Assembly (NCBI GenBank): GCA_017394805.1
Contig: JAFPXC010000012.1
Span: 17,524-81,523 of the forward strand
Origin: Clostridia bacterium
Lineage (GTDB): Bacteria > Bacillota > Clostridia > Christensenellales > CAG-1252
Direction: 5' to 3'
DNA: 64,000 nucleotides
Part shown: one piece after another, positions 45,155 to 53,297 of the stretch
How the letters are laid out: every line of letters starts with the position of its first letter
Position numbering within the stretch: the first letter of the stretch is position 1
The notes under the pieces: generated by a model
Database searches by the model: none
What the model was told of the DNA's origin: nothing
The model's input: only the letters and a program-made list of their open reading frames with translations
Position numbers and translations under genes: made by a program

Positions 45155-45883
45155 CTACTCCTCTGCCAACGCGGAGAAGACGTCGCCCAACGATTCGTGC
45201 AATACGAGCCGCGCGTAGCCGTCGTACGGGGTGGACGTGCGATTAACGAGCACCAAACTGTCCCCTTGGTAGTATTGCAAAAAGCCCGCCGCGGGATAGA
45301 CCACCAGGGACGTACCGCATACCAACAGCAAGTCCGCTTCCTCGATGGCGCGGATGGCGCCGTCCACCACCGCGTCGTCCAAACTCTCCTCGTACAAGAC
45401 CACGTCGGGGCGTATCATGCCCCCGCACGAGCAATAGGGCACGCCGTCCGTTTCCAATATATACGAAACGTCGTACTCCCGATGGCAACGCATACAATAG
45501 TTGCGCGCGGTGCTGCCGTGCAATTTATACAGCCGCTTGGTGCCCGCCTTCTCGTGCAAGTCGTCGATATTTTGGGTGATGCAGGCGAGCAATTTGCCCT
45601 CTTCTTCCCATCGGGCGACCACCTTGTGCGTCACGTTCGGTTGGACGTTTTGGGGCAGCATCTTGGCGCGGTAGAAGCGATAGAACTCGTCGGGGTGCGT
45701 CAAAAGGAAACTGTGGGAGATGATGGTCTCGGGCGGATATTTGTACTGCTGACGGTACAAGCCGTCCTGCGAACGGAAGTCGGGAATGCCGCTCTCGGTC
45801 GATACGCCCGCACCGCCGAAGAACACGATCTTGCGCGCTTTTTTGACGAGGGATTTGAGTTCGTTCAATTTCGCATTATCCAT
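45155..45883 (-). CDS. cobB: Sir2-family NAD-dependent protein deacylase
   Basis: A 242-residue sirtuin. GGAGVSTESGIPDFRS and TQNIDDLHEKAG bind NAD, the catalytic His is in LHGS, and the zinc ribbon is YCMRCHREYD...YCSCGG. The C-terminal CGTSLVVYPAAG and VLVNR segments complete the Rossmann fold. Class III (M-type) features fit a general lysine deacetylase. A GGGAGG ribosome site precedes the ATG at 45883. No operon partner. Confidence 0.94.
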   Translation of the reverse strand: MDNAKLNELKSLVKKARKIVFFGGAGVSTESGIPDFRSQDGLYRQQYKYPPETIISHSFLLTHPDEFYRFYRAKMLPQNVQPNVTHKVVARWEEEGKLLACITQNIDDLHEKAGTKRLYKLHGSTARNYCMRCHREYDVSYILETDGVPYCSCGGMIRPDVVLYEESLDDAVVDGAIRAIEEADLLLVCGTSLVVYPAAGFLQYYQGDSLVLVNRTSTPYDGYARLVLHESLGDVFSALAEE

Positions 45884-45913
45884 AGTTACCTCCCGATTTT
45901 TGCGGTTTCTCGC

Positions 45914-46112
45914 CCTATTGTACCTAAAAACGGCGATTTCTTGCTATATTGTACCATACAAACCGCGGTTCCTTGCGGTTTCATACGCTGTCGCACCGGC
46001 GTTTTTTGCTTAGTTGTACCGGTGTTTTTTACTTAGTCGTACCAACGTTTCTTGCGTTGTCGTACCGTAAAAACCGCGATTTCTTGCTATATTGTACCAT
46101 ACAAACCGTTGT
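45914..46112. repeat. Degenerate tandem repeats upstream of the sirtuin gene
   Basis: About seven imperfect units of 23-35 bp share a TTGTACC or TCGTACC step and a GATTTCTTGCTAT-like end. An exact 33-bp copy occurs at 45933-45965 and 46076-46108 (CGATTTCTTGCTATATTGTA plus CCATACAAACC within it). Intermediate units drift (GTACCGGTGTTTTTTACTTAG, GTACCAACGTTTCTTGCGTTG). The region fills most of the 335-bp gap between the divergent sirtuin and Lrp genes; only the Lrp promoter is otherwise seen. Confidence 0.85.
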
Positions 46113-46157
46113 TTTGCACCCCAAAAAGCGAAAATTCGCGAGAAATGCGCCAAGGGC

Positions 46158-46187
46158 TTGCAATACACTCTTTGATTTTGATATAAT
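46158..46187 (+). promoter_or_regulatory. Promoter of the Lrp gene
   Basis: TTGCAA (46158-46163), an 18-bp spacer and TATAAT (46182-46187), 31 nt before the ATG, with AAGGAG as its ribosome site. Confidence 0.7.
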
Positions 46188-46218
46188 AAGGCTACGATAT
46201 TTCGGTAAGGAGCGCGTT

Positions 46219-46710
46219 ATGAACGAATTGCAACGAAGCATTCTCGACCTCATCAAACAAAACGGCCGCTTGTCGGTCGATATGATCGCAACCACTTTGG
46301 GGAAGACCGCAGAGGAAGTGCAACGCGAGATGGATATACTCACGCAAAAAGGCGCCCTCGTGACCTACTCGGTGGTGTTGGACGACCAAAACTCGGACAG
46401 CGGCGAAGTGGAAGCCTGGATAGAACTGAAGGTGACGCCCCAACGCACGCAAGGCTACGACAGCCTGGCGCAACAGATCGCCGCCTATCCGCAGGTGAAA
46501 GACCTGTACCTCATGAGCGGCTCGTACGACCTCGCCGTGACCGTCAAGGGCAATAATCTGCACGAGGTGAGCAACTTCGTACACGAGAAGTTGGCCGTGA
46601 TGGACAACGTGATCTCGACGACCACGCACTTCATTTTGAAGTGCTACAAAGTGATGGGCGTCAACTTGGTGGACGGCAAGAAAGAAAACCGTCTGCCCTT
46701 TACCGAATAG
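46219..46710 (+). CDS. Lrp/AsnC-family transcriptional regulator
   Basis: A 163-residue regulator with an N-terminal helix-turn-helix (LQRSILDLIKQNGRLSVDMIATTLGKTAEEVQREMDIL) and a RAM effector domain (AYPQVKDLYLMSGSYDLAVTVKGNNLHEVSNFV). The family senses amino acids and often controls the adjacent aminotransferase. That partner lies 79 bp downstream, with a 19-bp perfect inverted repeat between them. The start at 46219 is set by AAGGAGCGCGTT. Confidence 0.93.
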   Translation: MNELQRSILDLIKQNGRLSVDMIATTLGKTAEEVQREMDILTQKGALVTYSVVLDDQNSDSGEVEAWIELKVTPQRTQGYDSLAQQIAAYPQVKDLYLMSGSYDLAVTVKGNNLHEVSNFVHEKLAVMDNVISTTTHFILKCYKVMGVNLVDGKKENRLPFTE

Positions 46711-46748
46711 GCGGCGTTTCGGCGGGACAGCCCGCGTTTTTGGATAGT

Positions 46749-46767
46749 CCATATACTATGTATATGG
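46749..46767 (+). promoter_or_regulatory. Inverted repeat between Lrp and aminotransferase genes
   Basis: CCATATAC-TAT-GTATATGG, perfect 8-bp arms, 23 bp before the aminotransferase start. It fits an Lrp-type site or a short mRNA hairpin controlling the second gene, whose own SD (GGTCGG) is weak. Confidence 0.55.
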
Positions 46768-46789
46768 AATTTGGTCGGATAGACAAATA

Positions 46790-47968
46790 ATGGATTATCG
46801 GAAATACCTCAACGACATAGCCCTCGACATCAAACCGAGCGGTATCAGAAAGTATTTCGACGTGCTGTCGAGTATGCCCAACGCCATTTCTTTGGGTGTG
46901 GGCGAGCCCGACTTCGATACGCCCTACGACGTGGCGGCGGCGGGTGTGCGCTCGATAAACGAGGGGCGCACGCACTACACGTCCAACGCAGGACTACCCA
47001 AGTTGCGCGAAGCCATCGCCAAGTATATGGCCGCGCGATTCGACCTACCGTACACCCAAGACGAGATCATCGTGACGGTGGGTGCGAGCGAAGGCATAGA
47101 CCTCGCCCTACGCGCCATCGTCAACCCCGACGACGAGGTGCTGGTGCCCGAGCCGAGCTTCGTGGCGTACAGCCCCTTGGTGCGCTTGGCAGGGGGCAAG
47201 GCCGTGCCCGTGGACTGCAAAGAGGAAGACTTGTTCAAGTTGACCAAAGCCGCCCTCGAAGCGGCCATAACGGACAAAACCAAGGCCTTGGTGCTACCCT
47301 TCCCCAACAACCCGACGGGGGGCATAATGACCGAAGAAGACCTCGAAGAAGTGGCCGAAACGGCGAAACGATATGACTTATTAGTCATATCGGATGAGAT
47401 TTACGCCGAATTGACCTACGGGGGGAAACATTGCAGCATAGCGACCTTGCCCGATATGTGGGAGAGGACCATCCTTTTGAACGGCTTTAGTAAATCCTTT
47501 GCCATGACGGGGTGGCGGCTGGGCTATCTGTGCGCGCCGAAGCCCCTACGGGACGTGATGCTGAAGATACACCAATACAGCCTGATGTGCGCGCCGACCG
47601 CCTCGCAGTACGCGGGTTTGGAAGCCCTGCAATCGGGCCTCGAGGACGACTTCGCCTCGGTGGAACGGATGCGCAAGGAGTACGACGTAAGGAGAAAGTA
47701 CCTCGTGGCCGGACTGAACGCCATGGGGCTGACCTGTTTCGAGCCGAAAGGCGCGTTCTACGCCTTCCCCAACGTGTCCGTAACGGGTATGGACGCGGAG
47801 ACCTTCGTGGAGACCTTACTCAAAGAACAAAGCCTGGCGGTGATCCCCGGCTCGGCGTTCGGCAGTTGCGGCGTGAACAACGTGCGAATAAGCTATGCTT
47901 ATTCGATGGAGCAGATACGAGAGGCTCTAAGACGACTGAAACTCTTTGTAGAGGCGCACCGCGTTTAG
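46790..47968 (+). CDS. Class I/II PLP-dependent aminotransferase
   Basis: A 392-residue fold-type I enzyme. GVGEPDFDTP, the substrate-pocket TVGASEGIDLALRA, PNNPTGG, ISDEIYAEL and the PLP Lys in NGFSKSFAMTGWRLGY are all as expected; the C-terminal Arg lies in NVRISYAYS. It resembles the AraT/PatA group that takes aromatic or broad amino acids. The Lrp + aminotransferase pairing is common in clostridia and suggests amino-acid catabolism under Lrp control. Confidence 0.93.
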   Translation: MDYRKYLNDIALDIKPSGIRKYFDVLSSMPNAISLGVGEPDFDTPYDVAAAGVRSINEGRTHYTSNAGLPKLREAIAKYMAARFDLPYTQDEIIVTVGASEGIDLALRAIVNPDDEVLVPEPSFVAYSPLVRLAGGKAVPVDCKEEDLFKLTKAALEAAITDKTKALVLPFPNNPTGGIMTEEDLEEVAETAKRYDLLVISDEIYAELTYGGKHCSIATLPDMWERTILLNGFSKSFAMTGWRLGYLCAPKPLRDVMLKIHQYSLMCAPTASQYAGLEALQSGLEDDFASVERMRKEYDVRRKYLVAGLNAMGLTCFEPKGAFYAFPNVSVTGMDAETFVETLLKEQSLAVIPGSAFGSCGVNNVRISYAYSMEQIREALRRLKLFVEAHRV

Positions 47969-48009
47969 TTTAGCCGCGAAAAAAATCGAACCGAAAAACC
48001 GACGAAAAA

Positions 48010-48240
48010 ACAAATCGGACGGCACGACAAATCCCCTACCCGACGGCAAGAAACGGGGACTGCTTACCGCTCGCAAAGGCGCGCCGTGTTTAGCCAATAG
48101 GCAATAGAATGGCTCACCCAAAGAGAGCGAAAACGAGCGAAACGAAAAGCGAAATGACAAATCGAGCGGCACGCCCATAAGGACGTGAGCGCGGACGACG
48201 GACGAAAAAAGAGAGGGACGACGCCCCTCTATTTTTTTGT
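48010..48240. other. Non-coding gap downstream of the aminotransferase, with a terminator
   Basis: The 538-bp gap 47969-48506 has no credible gene. A 17-bp imperfect direct repeat (ACAAATCGGACGGCACG at 48010 and ACAAATCGAGCGGCACG at 48158) flanks a purine-rich stretch. A stem AGAGGG-N7-CCCTCT followed by ATTTTTTT (48212-48238) is a plus-strand terminator. AT-rich sequence to 48300 has no clear promoter. The remainder is the hairpin array at 48373-48472. Confidence 0.5.
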
Positions 48241-48372
48241 ATATTCATTGCATAAATTGAATTTTATACATTGTATATGCAAAATACCGTTAAAAAATCA
48301 AGGGGTTTTACACGGTTTTCGAGCGTTTTTGGGCATTTTTTTGCGATTTTTACGCGTTTATGCACGGTTTTT

Positions 48373-48472
48373 CGCTTCAGCGCGAGGCGCGAAGCGACGG
48401 CGAAATCCAAGGCATGGCCTTGGGAGAAATCCGCTCGAACCACGAGCGGGTGAAATCCGACATTCGTCGGGA
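48373..48472. repeat. Hairpin array (GAAATCC-linker type) downstream of the EFR1 gene
   Basis: Palindromes CTTCAGCGCGAGGCGCGAAG, CCAAGGCATGGCCTTGG, CCGCTCGAACCACGAGCGG and CCGACATTCGTCGG alternate with CGAAATCC, GAGAAATCC and GTGAAATCC. On the minus strand it follows the EFR1 stop at 48507, so it lies in that mRNA's 3' end. Confidence 0.75.
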
Positions 48473-48506
48473 TATGGACAATTATTGATGTCAGAAGTTG
48501 GAGATA

Positions 48507-49367
48507 TCAGTCTTTCTTTTGCTTGGTGGGGTTGAGCCCGAAGTAGCGTAAGTAGGAATTGTGACAGTAGCGGGGAACGATGGGACGCTCGCTCTTCATC
48601 GCGCCGTCGAAGTCGTAACGACCGTTGACTTTCCACGCGCCGAGAATGCCGATCTTGATGGCGGAGCGAGGGCAAAGGAAGGAACAGCGCATACAGCCGA
48701 GGCAATGGTTGCCGAACTTGAATTTGCCGTTGACTTTGGTAATATTATGCGTAGGACAAGCGTTGACGCACTTCATACAATCCACGCACTTGTTCTTGTC
48801 CACCCGAAAGCCCTTGCCGATGAGGGGCATGGCGGGATGCTCAATGCGGACGAAGGAACAGACCAAGCGCGCCTTGACGGGAACGTCCATCGGGCGAACG
48901 CCCTCCTCGGCAACGAGGGCCGCGTCGTCCACTACCTTGCGAAGCAGCGTCTCGCGCATGAGGGCGACCATATCGTCCGAATGGCGGAAGATGATGTTGT
49001 AGGGCATGACGTAGTGAAACTCCGCGCCGAAACGATAGCCCTTGGCGCGAAGGGTGCGAACGATGCGAAGGCTCGAAGCGTTATTGACGCGCAAAGGCTC
49101 GCCGCTCGACTTGACGATGAAGCAATAGCGGCCCTCGCCCGCGGGCAAGGATCGGACGAAGCGCTCCACGATGACGGGCGCGTTAAAGCCGTGAACGGGA
49201 TAGGCCACGCACAGCATATCGGCGTCCACCGTCGGGGCTTCGCCCGCCTCTTCGATGGGCAGGAGCGTGGACGAAACGCCGTGGCCCCGCAAGGCTTCGG
49301 TAAGCGCGGTAAGCGCCCGCTTGGTGTGACCGGTGGCCGAAAAGTAGTAGGCGACGAGGGTGCGCAT
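48507..49367 (-). CDS. EFR1-family flavodoxin/ferredoxin fusion
   Basis: A 286-residue protein. The first ~170 residues are flavodoxin-like (TLVAYYFSATGHTKRALTAL contains the phosphate-binding loop; AYPVHGFNAP). The C-terminal part has two [4Fe-4S] motifs (KCVDCMKCVNACP and HCLGCMRCSFLCP). The EFR1 family is frequent in gut clostridia and presumably carries electrons to an unknown acceptor. The ATG at 49367 overlaps nothing but begins 1 nt after the SDR stop (TGATATG), so translation is coupled to the SDR. The much longer open frame upstream is rejected because it shadows the SDR gene. Confidence 0.9.
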   Translation of the reverse strand: MRTLVAYYFSATGHTKRALTALTEALRGHGVSSTLLPIEEAGEAPTVDADMLCVAYPVHGFNAPVIVERFVRSLPAGEGRYCFIVKSSGEPLRVNNASSLRIVRTLRAKGYRFGAEFHYVMPYNIIFRHSDDMVALMRETLLRKVVDDAALVAEEGVRPMDVPVKARLVCSFVRIEHPAMPLIGKGFRVDKNKCVDCMKCVNACPTHNITKVNGKFKFGNHCLGCMRCSFLCPRSAIKIGILGAWKVNGRYDFDGAMKSERPIVPRYCHNSYLRYFGLNPTKQKKD

Positions 49368-49368
49368 A

Positions 49369-50922
49369 TCAAACGTCCTCCCGAACGCAGGCAACGCCCT
49401 CTTCGTCGTAATAGTAGAGATTGTTCTCGTCTTCGTCGTGGCTGTCGTACCACACCTGACGATAGAAGGGATTGGCGCGGGAGAGTCGGTCGAAGTTCCA
49501 ACGGTTCTCCACGATGCAATCGGGGCACCAATGCCCCGCCTTGAGCACGGTGTAAGGGGAAGCGCGGAAGGTGTGCCCCTCGGCGCAACGCCAGGTGACC
49601 TTTTGGTAGCCGTCGCCCGCGACGTAATCGTCGTCAAGGCAGATGCCACCGCGGAAAGAAGCGGCCGAAGCGAGGTCGTCGAAGTCCACCTCGGCGATGG
49701 ACTTAGCCTCGTCGTAGCCGTGCGAAAGCAGGTGCGACGAAGCGTAGGCCTCGTCGAGTTGGGCTTGGTAGTCGTAGCCCTCGATTTGATTCTTGCTCCA
49801 AACGGGGAAATTCGACCAATCGTCGCCGAGGGCCTCCCACTCTTTGCGCCCGCCGAAAAAGGCGTGCGTGCGGCCTTGATTGCCTTCCTCTACCCAACGG
49901 GTGGGGGAATTGGCGTCACGAAGCAAGCGCTTGAATACCAAACTGCGAATGACGGCGGGCGGTACGATCTTGCCGAGGGCGAAATAGCGGTTTTTGCGAA
50001 GGACGTCCCGCCAAAAATCGTCGAAGGACTTGCTCCGGAAATGGAACATATCCTCTAAGACGCCGCTATCCGAAAACCACATACAATGGAAGTTGCGGGT
50101 GGCGTGCCAGTTGGGGCTTAGAAACTGCTCGGTGCCGCCGCCTATCATCGCAAAACCCGCGTTGAAGGTGTCGTAACCCGTGGTGCGGTAGAGAGCGCCG
50201 CCGCCCAAGTTGTAGACGCGCCGCCAAAAATCGGGGACTTCGCCCGCTATATCCCGCGCGAAAATATTGCGCAATAATACGCCGCTATCGGTATCCGTGG
50301 CCCACTCGATGGGCACGTTGAAAGGGGTGTGGAACATAAGCCCGTCCGAAATGTTGGACATGAGGAGTTTGTCGTAGAGCATACCAGTTTGACGAATGAC
50401 CGCCCACGCGGCAACACCGCTATCCAAGACCGTGCGCTCGCCGATGAGTTTGCCCAACCCGTAACTGTCGTAGGCGCTGGGAAGAAGGGGATCGCCTACC
50501 CTGCCCCACGGATGCAAATAGTTGCGATGGCCGTAGATGGCGACCGTGGAAATGTGTATGAACTTGGGCTGCGGCACGCAGGACTCCACCGCGCGCACCA
50601 TATTGGCGGCCCCTTCGACATTGGCGTCGCGCGCCAAGTCGGGACGGCGGTCGGCCATAGGGGGAATGACGGCGGCCATATTGAGGACGTAATCCGCGCC
50701 CGCGACCAACCGAGAGCAGTCGGCAAAAGATTTGAGGTTGCCAAAGAAAATCTCCACTCTATCCCCGTAAAGGCGAGACCAGCGGCGACCGAGGCGCCGC
50801 TCGCGCTTTTCATCCAAAAACAACAAGCGCAAACGAACGCAAGGTAAAGTCATTACCTCACGCACGACGGCTTGTCCCATATTGCCCGAAGCGCCGGACA
50901 TAGCGATCAAGTAGGATCTCAT
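49369..50922 (-). CDS. NAD-dependent epimerase/dehydratase (SDR) with a C-terminal treble-clef zinc motif
   Basis: A 517-residue extended SDR, about 180 residues longer than the core fold. GASGNMGQAVVREV binds NAD and YDSYGLGKLIGER provides YxxxK. STVAIYG holds the Ser/Thr. After the Rossmann and substrate domains, residues about 440-475 read WRCAEGHTFRASPYTVLKAG followed by HWCPDC, a treble-clef-like set with Cys, His and the CPDC pair, then RANPFYRQVWYDSHDEDENN. The start at 50922 is chosen for its AGGAG; a longer open frame upstream lies inside the MFS gene on the same strand and is rejected. It is followed directly by the EFR1 gene, suggesting a two-protein redox unit. Substrate unknown. 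Confidence 0.88.
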   Translation of the reverse strand: MRSYLIAMSGASGNMGQAVVREVMTLPCVRLRLLFLDEKRERRLGRRWSRLYGDRVEIFFGNLKSFADCSRLVAGADYVLNMAAVIPPMADRRPDLARDANVEGAANMVRAVESCVPQPKFIHISTVAIYGHRNYLHPWGRVGDPLLPSAYDSYGLGKLIGERTVLDSGVAAWAVIRQTGMLYDKLLMSNISDGLMFHTPFNVPIEWATDTDSGVLLRNIFARDIAGEVPDFWRRVYNLGGGALYRTTGYDTFNAGFAMIGGGTEQFLSPNWHATRNFHCMWFSDSGVLEDMFHFRSKSFDDFWRDVLRKNRYFALGKIVPPAVIRSLVFKRLLRDANSPTRWVEEGNQGRTHAFFGGRKEWEALGDDWSNFPVWSKNQIEGYDYQAQLDEAYASSHLLSHGYDEAKSIAEVDFDDLASAASFRGGICLDDDYVAGDGYQKVTWRCAEGHTFRASPYTVLKAGHWCPDCIVENRWNFDRLSRANPFYRQVWYDSHDEDENNLYYYDEEGVACVREDV

Positions 50923-50993
50923 TGGTGTACTCCTAAGATAGATTAGTGATATTATAAGGGATTGTAAAATAAATTGCAAGTAGTTTTTGTAAA

Positions 50994-51094
50994 GTGAATT
51001 GCACGCTGTGCGTGCGTGAATTGCGCATAGCGCGTGAATTGAAGGCTTGCGCCTTCGTGAATTGCACCTACGGTGCGTTGTGGATAAGATAGAC
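50994..51094. repeat. Hairpin array (GTGAATTG type) with conserved tail
   Basis: Four copies of the linker GTGAATTG (50994, 51016, 51034, 51057) separate the palindromes GCACGCTGTGCGTGC, GCGCATAGCGC, GAAGGCTTGCGCCTTC and GCACCTACGGTGC. The tail GTTGTGGATAAGATAGAC closes it at 51077-51094, directly before the terminator of the MFS gene. Confidence 0.88.
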
Positions 51095-51096
51095 GA

Positions 51097-51124
51097 AAAA
51101 GCCCCCCTACGTAGGAGGGCTTTT
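51097..51124 (-). terminator. MFS gene terminator
   Basis: AAAAGCCC(C)CCTAC / GTAGGAGGGCTTTT form a long stem with minimal loop and T-runs on both sides; on the minus strand it ends the MFS transcript. Confidence 0.88.
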
Positions 51125-51155
51125 GTGTGCAAAAGGCAAAATGCCGAAACGTCTA

Positions 51156-53111
51156 TCAAGCGTTCTTCTTGGCAAGACGCGCTTCTTTTTTGGCCGACTG
51201 AATGGACAGGAAGTCGGGGGCTTCGCCGTGCTTGACGAAGAGCATCATGACCGCGCCCAACGCCACGCAACAGGCCGAGAAGATGAAGAGGGCCTTGCTG
51301 CCGCCGATGTAGTCCATCACCAAGCCGCCAAGGATGGGGCCGACCGTCTGCGCGGACATCGTGGCGATGTAGTAGATGCCCGTGAAGCGACCGATATCCT
51401 CGGGAGAGGAAACTTCCAAGACCATAGGCAAGGTGTTGACGTTGGCGAAAATGAGGCCGAAGCCCGAAACCATGTAGCACACCATGAAGATGATGGTGGC
51501 CGCGTCCGAAGCCTTGTTGACGCAGATGGCGACCAAGAGATAACTGATGACGGCCAAAGCGAAACCGAAGATGATAGACCAACGGCGGCCTATCTTGCGC
51601 CCCATAATGCCGACGGGAATGAAGCCGATGGCCGCGACGACCAAGGACGCGCCCGAAACGATGGAAGCGATGCCCGTGGAAACGCCCAAGATCTTGACGC
51701 AATAGATGGGCATATTGTTGGCGATGCTGTAGTAGCCGATGAACCACATGAAGATGGAGCCGAGAATGAGCAGGAAACTGGTCATTTTCTTCTTGCCGTA
51801 GGACTTGAACATATTGACCTTGGGCGCCTTCTTGGCGGCCTTGTCCTCCGCCTCTTCCTTTTCCTCGTAGACGGGTAAGCCGTACTCCTTGCAAATCTTG
51901 TTGCACTCCTCTACCATCTTGCGCTCGCGGACCAGCATAATAAACAGGAACAAGACGAGCGCCAACGACGCCGCCATGGTGCCGAAGATGATCCAATACT
52001 GCGTGGCAAGCGGTATCTTCTCGGCGAACATAAAGGTGATGGTGTAGATGAGGAAACCGATGCCGCCGCCCACGCCGCCGATGAGGTTGATCATGGCGTT
52101 GCCGGGGGAACGCAAGGGAGAAGGCGTGACGTCGGGCATCAGGCTGACCGCGGGGGTACGAATGACCGTCTGCGCCAAAATGATGAGGATAAGCGCGATG
52201 AGGAAGAAGGCGAAGAAGCCCCAATTGACCTCTTTGTTGACGGCGGCGGACACGAAGTCGTTGGCCGTGTCGTCCACGTATTGGGCGTAGGCCTTGGCCG
52301 TCTCGTTGAGGGCGTTGTACTCCGCCTCGGTGAGCTCGACGGCTTCCTCTTTGGAAGCGACGGAGAACTGGCCGTCCGAGTAGGTGACGGCGCGACGGGT
52401 GTAGGCGGCCGAGCCGATGACGCCCATCACTTTGCCGTTGGAGATCTGCGGATTGTAGAGATTGCTGTAAAACTCGCGGGTATCTGTGGGATGCTCCTCT
52501 TTGAGTTTTTCAAAATCCGACTTGCCGATATGCGCGTAGTTGCCGCCCTCGGCCTCGTCGTACCAAGATTCCAAAAGCGCCTTGCGGGTGATTTTGCCCT
52601 CGCCCTCGGGATTGGCGATCTCGATGGACGAATCCTCGATTTGGAAGTAGGCCTGGTATTGGGTGCGGATCGCGTTGGAATCGGTGAGTTGGCGCGCGAC
52701 CGAGATGGGTACCAAGATCATGGCCACGATGGTGATGACCGTGCCGATGACGATGAAGGGGGTGCGACGACCGAACTTCCGTCCCAACTTGGTCTTGCCC
52801 GACCGGTCGCTGATGCCGCCGAAGATGGGCAATAAGACCATACACATGGCCGAAGCGATGCCCACGATGACGTTGCGAATGGTGTTGCTGAAACCGAACG
52901 CCTGCTCCAAAAGAAGGGGCACGACGAAGTTGTAAACCGTCCAGAAAATCATGACGACGGCAAAACCCAAACCGACCTTGAGCGTCTGGGGATAGTTGAG
53001 TTTGAGGTCCCTGCAATCTTTGACGGCAGGCGCCTCTTGCGGCGTCTCGGCAGGGGCCGCTTGCACTTCGGCGTCCTGAGACGTCTCGTTTACCTTGGTT
53101 TCTTCGTCCAT
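51156..53111 (-). CDS. MFS transporter, GPH/SLC45-like
   Basis: A 651-residue carrier. After an ~50-residue Glu/Ala/Pro-rich cytoplasmic lead, twelve hydrophobic helices are visible, with the family loop GGISDRSGKTKLGRKFGRRTPF between TM2 and TM3, typical of sugar:cation symporters of the GPH type. A large (~150-residue) extra-membrane insertion follows TM4 (QAYFQIEDSSIEIANPEGEG .. DDTANDFVSAAVN). The start at 53111 is set by AAAGGAGAACGCT. Substrate is likely a sugar or glycoside, but cannot be read. Driven by a consensus promoter. Confidence 0.9.
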   Translation of the reverse strand: MDEETKVNETSQDAEVQAAPAETPQEAPAVKDCRDLKLNYPQTLKVGLGFAVVMIFWTVYNFVVPLLLEQAFGFSNTIRNVIVGIASAMCMVLLPIFGGISDRSGKTKLGRKFGRRTPFIVIGTVITIVAMILVPISVARQLTDSNAIRTQYQAYFQIEDSSIEIANPEGEGKITRKALLESWYDEAEGGNYAHIGKSDFEKLKEEHPTDTREFYSNLYNPQISNGKVMGVIGSAAYTRRAVTYSDGQFSVASKEEAVELTEAEYNALNETAKAYAQYVDDTANDFVSAAVNKEVNWGFFAFFLIALILIILAQTVIRTPAVSLMPDVTPSPLRSPGNAMINLIGGVGGGIGFLIYTITFMFAEKIPLATQYWIIFGTMAASLALVLFLFIMLVRERKMVEECNKICKEYGLPVYEEKEEAEDKAAKKAPKVNMFKSYGKKKMTSFLLILGSIFMWFIGYYSIANNMPIYCVKILGVSTGIASIVSGASLVVAAIGFIPVGIMGRKIGRRWSIIFGFALAVISYLLVAICVNKASDAATIIFMVCYMVSGFGLIFANVNTLPMVLEVSSPEDIGRFTGIYYIATMSAQTVGPILGGLVMDYIGGSKALFIFSACCVALGAVMMLFVKHGEAPDFLSIQSAKKEARLAKKNA

Positions 53112-53159
53112 AGCGTTCTCCTTTGAAAGAAATATATTTTTAGGAAAAAATCCTTTTTT

Positions 53160-53188
53160 ATTGTACCCCACAAAATGCCGCTTGTCAA
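53160..53188 (-). promoter_or_regulatory. Sigma-A promoter of the MFS gene
   Basis: On the minus strand TTGACA (53183-53188), a 17-bp spacer and TACAAT (53160-53165). Confidence 0.9.
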
Positions 53189-53199
53189 TATGCAAAAAA

Positions 53200-53223
53200 G
53201 CGCGAAAGGGCTACTTCTCGCGC
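53200..53223 (-). terminator. Terminator of the ABC transporter operon
   Basis: GCGCGA..TCGCGC stem followed on the minus strand by TTTTTTGC. It lies between the ABC ATPase stop (53298) and the MFS promoter. Confidence 0.7.
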
Positions 53224-53297
53224 ATTTTTGCATCATTTTTGCGATAATCGGCTCGTGCGGACGCGCGTAGACGCGTCGAAAATACGCCCTATACGCC

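Noticed and set aside
47927..48178. 83-codon minus-strand frame downstream of the aminotransferase
   Set aside because: Overlaps the aminotransferase end, has no SD, and its composition follows a purine-rich non-coding stretch.
50923..52224. Long minus-strand frame joined to the SDR gene
   Set aside because: It runs antiphase through the MFS transporter gene; the SDR ATG at 50922 has AGGAG and a Rossmann motif right after it.
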